Source of the DNA: Catenovulum agarivorans DS-2
GTDB lineage: Bacteria > Pseudomonadota > Gammaproteobacteria > Enterobacterales > Alteromonadaceae
Reading direction: 5' to 3'
Length of the DNA: 64,000 bases
Assembly: GCF_000568405.1 (NCBI RefSeq)
Contig: NZ_ARZY01000016.1
Coordinates: 29,863-93,862 of the forward strand
Part shown: positions 25,706-35,562 of the stretch, piece by piece
Numbering within the stretch: position 1 is the stretch's first letter
How the letters are laid out: the number at the start of each line of letters is the position of its first letter
Translations under genes and position numbers: made by a program
The notes under the pieces: model-generated
The model's input: the letters and a program-made list of their open reading frames with translations, nothing else
What the model was told of the DNA's origin: nothing
Databases searched by the model: none

Positions 25706-26323
25706 TTGAACTATCTAGCGCACCTTTACTTAGCTCAGCCAAATGCAGACTCTCATTTTGGCAATCTTCTAGGAGATTTTGGTGGTAAAAGGGATGTAAA
25801 GCATATGCCGGTTACAGTGAAAAAAGCATTAGATAATCATTATTTAGTCGATAAATTTACAGACAACCACCTAGCAATTAAACAAGCTAAAGGGTATTTT
25901 TCCAAACCGCGTAAACGATTCGCGAGTATTGCGATTGACGTAGTATTTGATCACTTCCTGATTAAAAATTGGATGCTGTTCAATGAAGAGCCATTGGCCG
26001 TATTTAAACAAAATAGCTATCAACTTTTGCATAAACGTATTCCTGATATGCCGTATAGAATGCAAAATGTAATCAGCAGTCTGATCAAAAATGATTGGTT
26101 TAAAGAATATGAAACGCTTACAGGTATAGGCGGAGCACTTGATAACATAGCCAAACGCATTCGTTTTACCAATAACTTTTCAGGTGCCGTTGAGGATATC
26201 CAGTGTCATTATGACGAACTCGAAATGCTATTTTTAGAGTTTTTCCCACAACTAATTAATCATGTAAATCAAAATGCGCTTGAAAGCGGCAATTTGAACA
26301 GCAGTGTTAAATTCAACTATTAA
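25706..26323 (+). CDS. acpH: Acyl carrier protein phosphodiesterase AcpH
   Basis: A 205-residue enzyme that removes the phosphopantetheine arm from ACP. The AcpH family pattern is clear: MNYLAHLYLAQPNADSHFGN, LLGDFGGKRD, VDKFTDNH and VVFDHFLIKNW, rich in metal-binding His and Asp (an HD-like hydrolase); E. coli AcpH is 193 residues. The start is TTG 25706, giving the conserved N-terminus; no better start is visible. It converges with the WYL regulator, whose stop is 4 bp away. Confidence 0.88.
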   Translation: MNYLAHLYLAQPNADSHFGNLLGDFGGKRDVKHMPVTVKKALDNHYLVDKFTDNHLAIKQAKGYFSKPRKRFASIAIDVVFDHFLIKNWMLFNEEPLAVFKQNSYQLLHKRIPDMPYRMQNVISSLIKNDWFKEYETLTGIGGALDNIAKRIRFTNNFSGAVEDIQCHYDELEMLFLEFFPQLINHVNQNALESGNLNSSVKFNY

Positions 26324-26327
26324 ACTT

Positions 26328-27020
26328 TTAACCATACTGCTCACGACATTTATTAATATAATTTTCCAAACTAATAGCTTCGGTTGGTACAAATGCTTGC
26401 TCGGTTAGACACACCGACTCAATTCTATCTAACCTGAACATACGGTAATCTTCGCGTTTTTTACACCAGGCAACTAAAGTCCAGGTTTTCCCCCAATAAA
26501 TCATACCGAGTGGCCAAATAGTGCGATTGGTTTTATTGCCACTTTCATCTTGATAATGCAGATTACATGCAAGTTTTTGTTTGATTGCTTGAGATATTTG
26601 TTCGCTGGTTTGTTGGTAATCTTTGGAGACAAATTTAGGGATAATTAGCCACTCGGGTTGTGAAGTGGCTTTATGGTGTAACTGCTCGGGTAATACAGCA
26701 TGAATTTTGGCAAGGGCAGAAGATGCCGCAGTTGCCATGCCTTGATGGCTCCAACTTTCAACCATACGCACACCCAGCATTAAAGCCTCTAATTCAGCTT
26801 GGTCGAACATTATGGGTGGCATATTAAAGTTGGGTTTGAGCCGGTAGCCTATGCCGGCTTCCGACTCAATCGGCACGCCTGACAACGACAAAGCCTGAAT
26901 GTCTCGATAGATAGTGCGCTGCGAAACCTGCAAGTTTTCTGCTAATTGTTCAGCTGTGACTACGCCACGTTTGCTGCGCAAATAAGTTAAAATCTGAAAG
27001 AGACGTTCGGCTTTTCGCAT
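26328..27020 (-). CDS. YafY-type WYL-domain transcriptional regulator
   Basis: A 230-residue regulator with a DeoR-like winged HTH (about residues 1-60: RLFQILTYLRSKRGVVTAEQ, then VSQRTIYRDIQALSLSG) and a WYL domain (about 135-225: NLHYQDESGNKTNRTIWPLG, WTLVAWCKKREDYRMFRLDR). WYL domains bind nucleic acid or small ligands. The small ABM-like gene lies 22 bp upstream on the same strand, so they probably form a bicistronic unit, a pairing also seen with YafY-type regulators and small enzyme genes. Confidence 0.85.
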   Translation of the reverse strand: MRKAERLFQILTYLRSKRGVVTAEQLAENLQVSQRTIYRDIQALSLSGVPIESEAGIGYRLKPNFNMPPIMFDQAELEALMLGVRMVESWSHQGMATAASSALAKIHAVLPEQLHHKATSQPEWLIIPKFVSKDYQQTSEQISQAIKQKLACNLHYQDESGNKTNRTIWPLGMIYWGKTWTLVAWCKKREDYRMFRLDRIESVCLTEQAFVPTEAISLENYINKCREQYG

Positions 27021-27042
27021 GGTGTTATTTAATCTGCGCCAG

Positions 27043-27369
27043 TTAAGCTGGCTCGTCCATTAAAGTGGATATTTCAGATAGTACCTGCATATGCTGCATA
27101 TTTACAGTGTCAGCTATCGTTGATTCCATAATCAACTGACAAACAGGCAACTGCATAAACGCTTCAGACGCTTGTTTAGCTTGTTGCATATCATGCCAAT
27201 AAATAATGTCGTGCTGCAGGCCGTTGGCATCTTCACTTAGTGAGCGGTAATAAAAACCCGGCTGTTCAAGTAAAAAGGCATTTAGCTCGCTGTTCATTTG
27301 ATCTATCTGGCTTTGATCAACATTTGATTTAAATTTGTAGGTGATAAATTCAATTACTGTAGAGGTCAT
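27043..27369 (-). CDS. Small ABM-like (dimeric alpha-beta barrel) protein
   Basis: A 108-residue protein that fits the antibiotic-biosynthesis-monooxygenase/YdhR-like dimeric ferredoxin fold: beta strand VIEFITYKFK, helix DQSQIDQMNSELNAFL, PGFYYRSLSED, HDIIYWHDMQQAKQA and a C-terminal helix. The molecular activity is unknown. The start at 27369 (ATG) has AGGAG 6 bases upstream; the longer frame to 27387 is not needed. Probably the first gene of a two-gene operon with the WYL regulator. Confidence 0.6.
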   Translation of the reverse strand: MTSTVIEFITYKFKSNVDQSQIDQMNSELNAFLLEQPGFYYRSLSEDANGLQHDIIYWHDMQQAKQASEAFMQLPVCQLIMESTIADTVNMQHMQVLSEISTLMDEPA

Positions 27370-27654
27370 TTTAAGCTCCTTTTCCATTGTTTAATAAAAT
27401 TACAATTGCACAAGGCTAATCGCTAACCCAAACACGGCATAGCTATTAACCTGTCAACACCAAGGAGCTTAAACTAGGGCTGCTGACAGCGTTGTGTCAG
27501 TAGTGTTCAGAACAGCAAAAATAAAATTTATTAAGCATTACATTTATTTACAAATTACTTTAACGAATGATGCTAGATTAATAGGCTAATTTTAAGCACA
27601 GCAATAAACGCCTGTTGTTCGCTGACTAACTCGCCTGATTTAGGGACAAAATAA

Positions 27655-29340
27655 ATGTCTAAAGCCTTTAACCGCACACGCTTGCTATTAACTACGATGA
27701 GTTTAACTTTGTTTATTGCAGCCTGTGGCGACATTGACGTTTCAGAGCCTGTCGATGAAGAGCCTATAACTTCGCTGCCTTCAAATACAATCAGTCGATT
27801 GGCTTTTCGTGATAACAATGCAACGTCCGGCCAAATTGGCGGAGCAATGGATATTAAATTTGAAGATGCAGCTGCTAGCCAAGCACAAGATGACAATAGC
27901 CGAGCTGAGCAAGTTTGGTTGTATTGGGCGGATAGCAATGGGGATGAGTTTGGTGAGCCTTGGCAGCAAACTGAAGTTGCAGAATTACCAGAAATTCAGA
28001 TTGATGGCGAAGTGGTTGTGCCACCTGAAGCTAAAATGATTAAAGTGTATTTAGCTAATCGGCTGGGGCGTGCGACAGAAGGATTGGCTGTACGTTTTGA
28101 TGATTTTATTGGCAATGCACTCATGACTGGGCCAGGCGGCAACGAGCTTGAATCTTGGTATTATGGTGATACTAGAGCAAAAATTAGTATTAGCAAACGC
28201 AACGACACTTGTTATTTTGATAATGGCTTAGTGAGTGTGGTTGATATGGCCAATGAAAAGGATACAAATTGGCACAGTCGTCCAGATAATAGTGCGCCGA
28301 ATATTGCCGATGATGGTTTATTTCCTCCATTTCAATTCGAATGTGGGGTTGAGCCTGTAAATACCCATCGAGAAATTTCTGACGAAATAGGTGTTTGGAC
28401 ATATTCAACGTTAAATGATGCTATGTACTATGGCACTTTAGTTTACGACAGTTTTATCAAATATCTCGGTGAGCCAGCGTTAAATGACAAAATTAGATTA
28501 CGTGTTCACTATGGCGCTCAATGGCAAGATATGGTTTTTTGGGACGGTGCATATGCTAATTTTGCCGATGCTTATCCTTTCCAATATTCAACCTTGTCTT
28601 TAGATTCTGTTGCGCATGAAGTTGCTCATGGGGTTTTAACTAGAGTTTCGGCGTTAAATCCTTATCAAAATACTTTGAGTAACGATGCAATGACCCTGCA
28701 TGAAGCCTTTGCTGATATCAGTGGAGTAATGGTTAAATATTACACTTCAGGTTCAGCGGATTGGTTGCATGGCGGTGAAAATCATGGACGGGTACGTCAA
28801 TTAAATCAAATACAAACTGAGTCCCAGGCAATTGCCAGCTTTTTAGATTATGACGACGCAGGGGATAATTATTATCTGCGTATTGGCATGATGACTTATC
28901 CATTTTATTTGCTTAGTCAGAAATGGGGGCTAGAGCCAACGTACCAGGCTTATTTACAGGCGGCTAAAACGTGTTGGTCAGCCGATGGCACATTAACCCA
29001 TGCTGCCAACTGTATTAGACAGCAGGCTTTTGTCATGGGGCGCAATGAAGCAGATGTTATTAACGCATTTCAAACGGTTAAAATTAAGCTGTTTGAACAC
29101 GGGGTACTTAGCCATTTTAAAATGGAGCGAAATGATCACCAGCTGAGTTTTATAGACAACAGCCAGAGTACCAGTGAGATTGTAAGTTGGAGTTGGCATT
29201 TTGGTGACGGTGTGACATCAACAGCGCAAAATCCAGTTCATCAATATGCCGCAGCAGGAGAGTACAATGTCAGTTTAACTGTGACCGACTCCGGTGGTTA
29301 CCAAGATACTTTCAATCGTACTCTGTACATTTCTGACTAA
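27655..29340 (+). CDS. M4-like metalloprotease lipoprotein with C-terminal PKD domain
   Basis: A 561-residue predicted lipoprotein (lipobox LFIAAC, Cys about 24). After an unassigned 200-residue segment comes a thermolysin-like domain with zinc ligands HEVAH (about residues 321-325) and Glu in LHEAFADISG, then a C-terminal PKD domain (about 480-560: WSWHFGDGVTSTAQNPVHQY, YNVSLTVTDSGG). Two oddities: no FTP/PepSY propeptide is visible, and by eye the thermolysin His231 position (VHINSG) aligns with YYLRIG, so the transition-state His appears lost. It may be a divergent or non-classical protease at the cell surface. Confidence 0.75.
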   Translation: MSKAFNRTRLLLTTMSLTLFIAACGDIDVSEPVDEEPITSLPSNTISRLAFRDNNATSGQIGGAMDIKFEDAAASQAQDDNSRAEQVWLYWADSNGDEFGEPWQQTEVAELPEIQIDGEVVVPPEAKMIKVYLANRLGRATEGLAVRFDDFIGNALMTGPGGNELESWYYGDTRAKISISKRNDTCYFDNGLVSVVDMANEKDTNWHSRPDNSAPNIADDGLFPPFQFECGVEPVNTHREISDEIGVWTYSTLNDAMYYGTLVYDSFIKYLGEPALNDKIRLRVHYGAQWQDMVFWDGAYANFADAYPFQYSTLSLDSVAHEVAHGVLTRVSALNPYQNTLSNDAMTLHEAFADISGVMVKYYTSGSADWLHGGENHGRVRQLNQIQTESQAIASFLDYDDAGDNYYLRIGMMTYPFYLLSQKWGLEPTYQAYLQAAKTCWSADGTLTHAANCIRQQAFVMGRNEADVINAFQTVKIKLFEHGVLSHFKMERNDHQLSFIDNSQSTSEIVSWSWHFGDGVTSTAQNPVHQYAAAGEYNVSLTVTDSGGYQDTFNRTLYISD

Positions 29341-29507
29341 TTTAGTGATTTTCGCGCCGACACTAACTCTGTCCAAACCGCAAAAATCAACAAAATTCCA
29401 GCCGAATACCGAGCTAAAAATTTTTTGCTTGCTGTTAAATCGTAGGCATATTCTCGGATATGGAGTAGGCTAATACTTTGAGTCTGAATTAATTAGTTTG
29501 TTACTTT

Positions 29508-29981
29508 ATGCCTAAAATTGCCATTTTTGTTGATGTGCAAAACATCTATTACACCACCAAACAAGCTTATGCCAAACAATTTAATTATCGAAATTTTTGG
29601 CAATATGTAAATTATCAAGGTGATATAGTTATCGCAAATGCCTACGCTATTCATAAAGGTGACGATGGCCAGCATAAATTTCAAAGTGCGTTAAAACACA
29701 TAGGTTTTAACGTCAAACTGAAGCCTTACATCCAGCGGTCTGATGGTTCAGCTAAAGGCGATTGGGATGTAGGCATTACTATAGATGTACTGGAAGCTGC
29801 TCAACAGGTTGATAAAGTCATTTTATTGTCAGGTGATGGTGACTTTGATTTGTTACTACAAAAAGTACGTGATGCCTACCAAGTGCAAACTCAAGTATAT
29901 GGTGTCCCTAGTTTAACCGCTAATTCATTAATAGATGCAGCCGATGAATTTACGCCGATATTGCAGGATATGTTGTTCTAA
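29508..29981 (+). CDS. NYN-domain (LabA/DUF88-like) protein
   Basis: A 157-residue single-domain protein of the NYN/PIN-like nuclease superfamily. The acidic active-site positions are visible: Asp in AIFVDVQNIYY, Asp in KGDWDVGITIDV and Asp pair in LLSGDGDFDLLL. LabA-type NYN proteins are predicted RNases or RNA-binding regulators. It is encoded alone, 167 bp after the metalloprotease gene and convergent with the cytochrome gene. Confidence 0.85.
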   Translation: MPKIAIFVDVQNIYYTTKQAYAKQFNYRNFWQYVNYQGDIVIANAYAIHKGDDGQHKFQSALKHIGFNVKLKPYIQRSDGSAKGDWDVGITIDVLEAAQQVDKVILLSGDGDFDLLLQKVRDAYQVQTQVYGVPSLTANSLIDAADEFTPILQDMLF

Positions 29982-30040
29982 ACCCAAATGCATTGCAAAA
30001 GTGGTGTAGCTGTATCTGTTGATTTCAAATGTTGTTCTGG

Positions 30041-32053
30041 TTATTTAGCCATAGTTAAGTTGTCTATTGTCTCTAATTTGTCGCGCAGTGGCACGGCTAG
30101 ATGCGCGCGGGACAACTCAATAATAGGTAAAGGTTCGTACAGTTCTTTCATTGCCCACTTAGCGTACCGAGTGTTCAATTTACGGTAGTTAATTTGTGTA
30201 CTAATCGAGATTGGGCTCTTAGCCCAGTACGGAATGTTAAATTGGTAATCTACCACATCTGATTCACCAGCCCGAATCACATTAACCGACGCTTTACCAA
30301 CCATATTAAACAAGTCATGCTTCCAAACAATTTGCCCTTGCCTGTCTGTTGGTAAAGAGCGGTATTGATAAGCATCAGCTTCAAGGTATCCAGCTTGGTC
30401 AACATAACCACTGTTAAAAATGGCATGGCCTTCAGCATCCACAACTTGGACCGCTACCCAAGCTTGGTTAATGTCAATGGTCCCACCTGGGAAATTATGT
30501 CCAACACCTGTATTGGCAACAATCACTTTTATGCTGGCTGTTTCACCTTTATAAAAATAATAAGGCTGCACTGCAGCGTGACGCAATCTTTGATTCACAG
30601 GCATTTTATTAATGGTTGCATCTTTTCTATGGGGCGGTTCAATGCTAATTCGCACTTTGTTCGACTGCATAAATTGCGCTATTTGCTGTTGTCCTTGGTA
30701 GTCTTTGCTAAGCGTCGTCAGCATGCTGTTGGCTGCAAAAAACTCGTGGCTGCGCACATAACCGTCTGCCGATGCCGAAGGGTCATCACTTTTCACCAAT
30801 GGCATATGGCAATCTTGGCAGCGTTGTTGCTGCGCATGGCTGAATTTGGGGTCATTATTGCCTGAGTATGGGCTGTCTAACCAAGCGGCATATTCATCCT
30901 GCATTTTAATCCAACCCCAGCCGTTCAAATCTTTATCGATAAACTGGCTATGACAAGCAGAGCAATATTCGGCTGTTCCTAACAAGTTTGGCGCCATATC
31001 TTGTTTGTGTTGCTCTGGATTAAATCTTATAGCTAAGCGATTAAGTTGTTGTAATATCCCAGACTCTGCTGTTTCAAAAATATATGCTTGATTGATGTCA
31101 AAATGATAGCTGGCCACTCCTTTATTATGAACCAATTTACTTATGCCATGACACGACTGGCAGTTCACACCTTCAATATTCGCGAGACTACCGACAATGC
31201 CAGCATGTTCACCTCCGGCAGATAACTGACCAGTCAGCAATGCCAAAGGAGCATGACAACCTTCGCAATAACGGGTGGCTGCTATGCCTTTTTTGTTGGC
31301 TAACAAAGTGACATTGGTGACATAAGTTTTGTCAGATGCTGCTTGGCGATGAGCCGAGCGATACCATTGCTTAGCAATATCTATATGGCAGCTTGCACAT
31401 TTATCAGTGGTGGCCAATGCTTTTTCATCAATAAATATATTGTTTGTTGTATCCGTTTGACTAGGGCGAAACGGATGCGGCCCATAAAGGTATTGATAGT
31501 TTTCTACCGCGGCTTCAGTTGAATAAGCTTGTTCTGACGCATGGTCTGCCCACCACAAAACCGCGCTGGCTAATATTGATGAGGCGACCACACTAACAAA
31601 TACCCGCGGAACATAGCCGCTGGTTTGAAAGCGCTTATTTACTTGGCTTCTGTGGGTGAAAAAATGCAGCAACAAATGAACAACTAAAAACGCCACTATG
31701 CTAATGGCAGTAAAAAAGTGCCATTGATAGGTACTGCTATTGTCTTCTCGTTGACCTTGGTAAAGGAGTTCTAATCCGCTATAAACCACCATCAGCATTG
31801 CGGCGAGCGTGACTAAGCCACTGACAAACACCGACAAACGTCGAACTCCGAGTATGCGTTTAAAGTGGATTAAAGTATAAGGTACAATCAACAGCGCCCA
31901 CAAACTACCAAATACTAAATGCAGCAAACTATTAATTTGATTAAATACATGATGCGGTAGCAAATAGCTGACAAAACCACTGACTGCAAGAGCAAAAAAC
32001 AACACCACTAGCCATGCCAGTGCTTTCGATTCTAACTGAGTCGACTTAGTCAT
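30041..32053 (-). CDS. Membrane cytochrome b plus pentaheme cytochrome c fusion
   Basis: A 670-residue protein. Residues 1-170 hold about five transmembrane helices; His45 and His63 in one and His112, His126 and His130 in another could ligate b-type hemes. The periplasmic part has five CxxCH heme c motifs: CASCH (219), CEGCH (263), CQSCH (298), CSACH (364) and CQDCH (412), then a beta-rich end containing GVGHNFPGG, seen in multiheme cytochromes of the c554-like kind. It suggests quinol-linked electron transfer out of the membrane. Its ATG overlaps the stop of the upstream FG-GAP gene by 4 bp, so the two are translationally coupled. The electron acceptor is unknown. Confidence 0.82.
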   Translation of the reverse strand: MTKSTQLESKALAWLVVLFFALAVSGFVSYLLPHHVFNQINSLLHLVFGSLWALLIVPYTLIHFKRILGVRRLSVFVSGLVTLAAMLMVVYSGLELLYQGQREDNSSTYQWHFFTAISIVAFLVVHLLLHFFTHRSQVNKRFQTSGYVPRVFVSVVASSILASAVLWWADHASEQAYSTEAAVENYQYLYGPHPFRPSQTDTTNNIFIDEKALATTDKCASCHIDIAKQWYRSAHRQAASDKTYVTNVTLLANKKGIAATRYCEGCHAPLALLTGQLSAGGEHAGIVGSLANIEGVNCQSCHGISKLVHNKGVASYHFDINQAYIFETAESGILQQLNRLAIRFNPEQHKQDMAPNLLGTAEYCSACHSQFIDKDLNGWGWIKMQDEYAAWLDSPYSGNNDPKFSHAQQQRCQDCHMPLVKSDDPSASADGYVRSHEFFAANSMLTTLSKDYQGQQQIAQFMQSNKVRISIEPPHRKDATINKMPVNQRLRHAAVQPYYFYKGETASIKVIVANTGVGHNFPGGTIDINQAWVAVQVVDAEGHAIFNSGYVDQAGYLEADAYQYRSLPTDRQGQIVWKHDLFNMVGKASVNVIRAGESDVVDYQFNIPYWAKSPISISTQINYRKLNTRYAKWAMKELYEPLPIIELSRAHLAVPLRDKLETIDNLTMAK

Positions 32054-35000
32054 TGTACCTTCTCCTGTTGGCCATTTTCCTGTAGCCAGTAGCTCTTGAT
32101 TTTTTCACGAACATGGGTAGCAAACGACTGATTTTGCATAATTTTATGAATGTCTTGTTCAGCGGCTAACCAAGGGTAATCACCAGCACGAATAATGCTG
32201 GACAGCACAGTGTTGTTGCCAGAGTTAACTTGTTGCAATAACCAATTGGCGCTAAATTTATCTTGTTTATATTGGTGTAATGCCCAGGTTTGTTTGATTG
32301 AATAAGCAAGGTTAGGGGCTGTAATTATCGCTGCAGACAGACGCTGATAAGCCAAAGTTGTTCGAGTTTGTTGGGGTAATGCCAATAGGCTCAATAAATG
32401 AAAATGTTCAGGCGTATCTACACTATCTAGCCAATGGTGAACTTGCTTAACAAAGTCACTTCTGTTGGTAGAGCCTCTACTTTGCGCAAGCATATTGCAC
32501 AATACAAATTCGCTACCAAAGCTCGTTATTTTTAATGTTTTTATTGTTTGAGCATGGTTAAAACAAGCAGTGAATAAAGCTTGTTGTTGCAATTGGCTGA
32601 GGCCACTTTGCCAACCGAGTTGTTGATATTTTTTAATGAGTGCTTGCTGCTGCACACGGGTTAATTGAGCAAAAACAGCAACCAAATTATTGTTTTGTTG
32701 AGGGCTTAGCTGGGTAACATCTAGCCGGACAAGGTCAGCTTGCCAATTTTTACTCAGCTGCTTAAGCTGTTTTTTAGTTAAGTTTAACTTTAATATTTGT
32801 GGTAACCAATATAATTTGTCTGGCGTGCTGATTGCTTGTGGTTTATGCAACAATAAAGTTAATGCGGCATTGTATACCTCAGGGTCTACGTTTGCTTGTG
32901 TGAATTGTTTAAACTCAGGCAATGGCAGTGCATTGAATTGTGCGGCGGTTAAATACAGCTTTTGCAATTTACCTGTTGGCATATCAGCATACTGAATATT
33001 GAACTGAGCCAACCAATGTTTCACTTGTTTTTGCTCAAGTACAATTGCATCTATTGCTTGTGGCATTAACGCCAAAGCTAAAAAGACATGTTTGTTATGC
33101 TTTGCTGCTTGCTGAGTTATCGGGTTATCTAATTGTGTATTTAATCGTGTCAGTGCAATGAGTGCTTGTTGGATCTCTGTGTAGTCTTCACTCTTTGCTA
33201 GTCTTTGCAATAATAGCGGTCTAGCTTCAGTTTGTCTTATTTTTCCAAGTGTATTAATTAACCTTGCTCGACTAGCCACAGGCGCTTTTGCAAACGCTTC
33301 AATTATTACGCTACTTGAATTATGGTGCTCTGCTTCAGCGAGCGCGAGCGCAGCGCAATTAACTATCTTGGCATTGTTCGCTTGAATACTTTTAAATAAA
33401 TATGGCAAAGCTTTATTTTTGCTGCGTACCACTGCTTCTTCTTGGCTAAACCAATATGCAAAAATATTGGCCGTTGCACAAAATGTTTGTGGATCAGATG
33501 TGTCCAACAAGGTTAATAAATAACGAGTGCTGTGCTCCGCTTCCAGTTGAGTTAGCGCAGTGGCTGCGGCCTGTTGCAGCTGGCCTGAAGCTGTTTCCAA
33601 CCAATAAAGATACAGTGCGAGCCAATGCGCCTGCGGTTGACTCGCAACTAATTCAGCTAGTTCATCTTGATTGGCACTTTTGCTTGCCTGTTTAAGTTGT
33701 GTAAGAGAGGCATAATGAACGGGTTTGTGCAGATTGCGTCGCAGATAATCGGTTAAATCTAGCTTAGCTAGTGCTGATAATGTTAAAGATGGTTCTCGGT
33801 CTGCGGTATTGCTGTTTGTCACAATTTGCCATTGATTGTTATGCCATTGATAAAAATGATTGGCAGTCAATGTTTGCTCATAAGCTTGCTTTGCCGTTTT
33901 TAACCTGACCTGCACAGACGGTTTTTGGTTTAAACCAAAATGTAATCTTGCATCGTGTTGACCAAACATAGCCTGGCGGCTAATTAGGCTCGCGGCAACT
34001 GTTTTACCGTCTAGTTCGAGCGATTGAATTTGAGCATTGTCTGGAATGGTTAAGTTTAACCAATTTCTTTGGCTTTGGTCAGCGCTGGTATTTAACAATA
34101 ACTGAGGAAACGCATTGTTATTGGTGAATAGAATATCCAACTTACCATCGTTGTTAAAATCCAACCGAATAACACTGCGGCTTGAGTCTAAATTAGCTGG
34201 CAAGCAGTTAGTTGGTTGAAATACCGCAGGTTGTTCAGTCGCTTGGTGATTGGTAAGTTGCAAGCAATGATTTTTCGAGCCAAGCCCCATTTGTTCACTG
34301 AAAGGATCTGGCATTAAATTGCCAGTGGTTAAAATAAGCTCACTTAAACCGTCATTGTTAAAGTCTGCAAAAGTATGGCCCCAGCGCGTTTGGTAAATAT
34401 ACTTATGTTGGTTTAGCTCAAGTGGCCAGCTTATATCATTGACGGGTTGTGGGGTGTTAGCCAAGTGAGCAATATCCAAAGCTAGGTTGGCCAAACCACT
34501 ATTGCGACTGATAAATAATAAAGAAAATGGATCGTTGAGTTGATTATTGAATGAAGCATAGCGGCTGTCGTTGGCTGTGAGCGGGAGGAAATCAGTTGGC
34601 ATTGGAACGAACGACATTTGTTGGTTTATAAAACCACGAATAGCTTGATCGGCACTGTTAAACTCGAGTAAATCTGGCCAGTCATCTTGGTTTAAATCTA
34701 ACCAGATAGCTGCTATCGTGCGTTCGGTTATTTTGGCTATACCCAGTTCGCTGCTAATGTCCTTAAATTGCCAATCTCCTTGATTAAGCAAAACTTGGTT
34801 TTGAATGCCGTCATACGCTTGCGGTTGAAATTCTCTGTGGTGTTGCTCGGTAAACCCAGCCGCTTCTTCAAGGTTTTTTTGGTTTTTTTGATACTTAAGG
34901 TAGTGGCTCAAATGAATATCTGGCAAGCCATCTTGGTTAATGTCAGCAACACTGATATGTGATGTCCAAGCCGGCAAAGTCAATTGGCTAAAGGTATCAA

Positions 35001-35562
35001 TCGGTTTAAATTGGAAGTCGCCTAAGTTTTGATAGAGTATATCTTGTGCTTGCGTCGCAATAACAATATCGGGTAAACCGTCTAAATTAAAATCGGCCAC
35101 CGCACAGGCATGACTTACTTTATTTACATCGAAACTATCTGGCTGTAAACGAAAATAGCCTTGAGCATTGCGATAAACTTGCACACTATTGCGTTTGTGC
35201 CACCAAGCTTTGCTGCCGTAATAACGGGTTTGTCCAGCCCCGGTAACAAACACTAAGTCTACCCAATTATCTTGGTCAAAATCGCCAACACAAGCCCCAG
35301 CGGCCAATGAATCAATCAAATCGCTAATTTTGCCAGTATGTTGAATGTGGCTATGCTGCAATCCACTGGTTAAAGTAACATCAGCAAACGACAACGGTGA
35401 AGGTTCAATATTTATTTTTTGTGAAATGGTAGGTTTGTAAAGATAACTTTCCGGTTTGTCGTGCCAAACAGCAATTGAAAAGAGCACAAGCATAATTAAA
35501 GCCAGTATGGCCAATACTGACAATATTAGTCTAACGCCTTGTTTGTACAATACAAATGCCAT
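32050..35562 (-). CDS. FG-GAP/VCBS repeat protein with UnbV-like and HEAT-like regions
   Basis: A 1170-residue protein with an N-terminal signal anchor (about residues 10-32). Residues about 75-510 form an FG-GAP beta-propeller with Ca-binding loops such as DFDQDNWVDLVF, DFNLDGLPDIVI, DINQDGLPDIHL and DFNNDGKLDILF. An ASPIC/UnbV-like stretch follows (NWLNLTIP to LHFGLNQKPSVQVRLK). The C-terminal half (about 600-1165) is alpha-helical with HEAT/TPR-like character. It is probably periplasmic or at the surface, as a protein-interaction scaffold. It is coupled to the bc cytochrome gene, pointing to a joint complex. Function unknown. Confidence 0.75.
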   Translation of the reverse strand: MAFVLYKQGVRLILSVLAILALIMLVLFSIAVWHDKPESYLYKPTISQKINIEPSPLSFADVTLTSGLQHSHIQHTGKISDLIDSLAAGACVGDFDQDNWVDLVFVTGAGQTRYYGSKAWWHKRNSVQVYRNAQGYFRLQPDSFDVNKVSHACAVADFNLDGLPDIVIATQAQDILYQNLGDFQFKPIDTFSQLTLPAWTSHISVADINQDGLPDIHLSHYLKYQKNQKNLEEAAGFTEQHHREFQPQAYDGIQNQVLLNQGDWQFKDISSELGIAKITERTIAAIWLDLNQDDWPDLLEFNSADQAIRGFINQQMSFVPMPTDFLPLTANDSRYASFNNQLNDPFSLLFISRNSGLANLALDIAHLANTPQPVNDISWPLELNQHKYIYQTRWGHTFADFNNDGLSELILTTGNLMPDPFSEQMGLGSKNHCLQLTNHQATEQPAVFQPTNCLPANLDSSRSVIRLDFNNDGKLDILFTNNNAFPQLLLNTSADQSQRNWLNLTIPDNAQIQSLELDGKTVAASLISRQAMFGQHDARLHFGLNQKPSVQVRLKTAKQAYEQTLTANHFYQWHNNQWQIVTNSNTADREPSLTLSALAKLDLTDYLRRNLHKPVHYASLTQLKQASKSANQDELAELVASQPQAHWLALYLYWLETASGQLQQAAATALTQLEAEHSTRYLLTLLDTSDPQTFCATANIFAYWFSQEEAVVRSKNKALPYLFKSIQANNAKIVNCAALALAEAEHHNSSSVIIEAFAKAPVASRARLINTLGKIRQTEARPLLLQRLAKSEDYTEIQQALIALTRLNTQLDNPITQQAAKHNKHVFLALALMPQAIDAIVLEQKQVKHWLAQFNIQYADMPTGKLQKLYLTAAQFNALPLPEFKQFTQANVDPEVYNAALTLLLHKPQAISTPDKLYWLPQILKLNLTKKQLKQLSKNWQADLVRLDVTQLSPQQNNNLVAVFAQLTRVQQQALIKKYQQLGWQSGLSQLQQQALFTACFNHAQTIKTLKITSFGSEFVLCNMLAQSRGSTNRSDFVKQVHHWLDSVDTPEHFHLLSLLALPQQTRTTLAYQRLSAAIITAPNLAYSIKQTWALHQYKQDKFSANWLLQQVNSGNNTVLSSIIRAGDYPWLAAEQDIHKIMQNQSFATHVREKIKSYWLQENGQQEKVQ

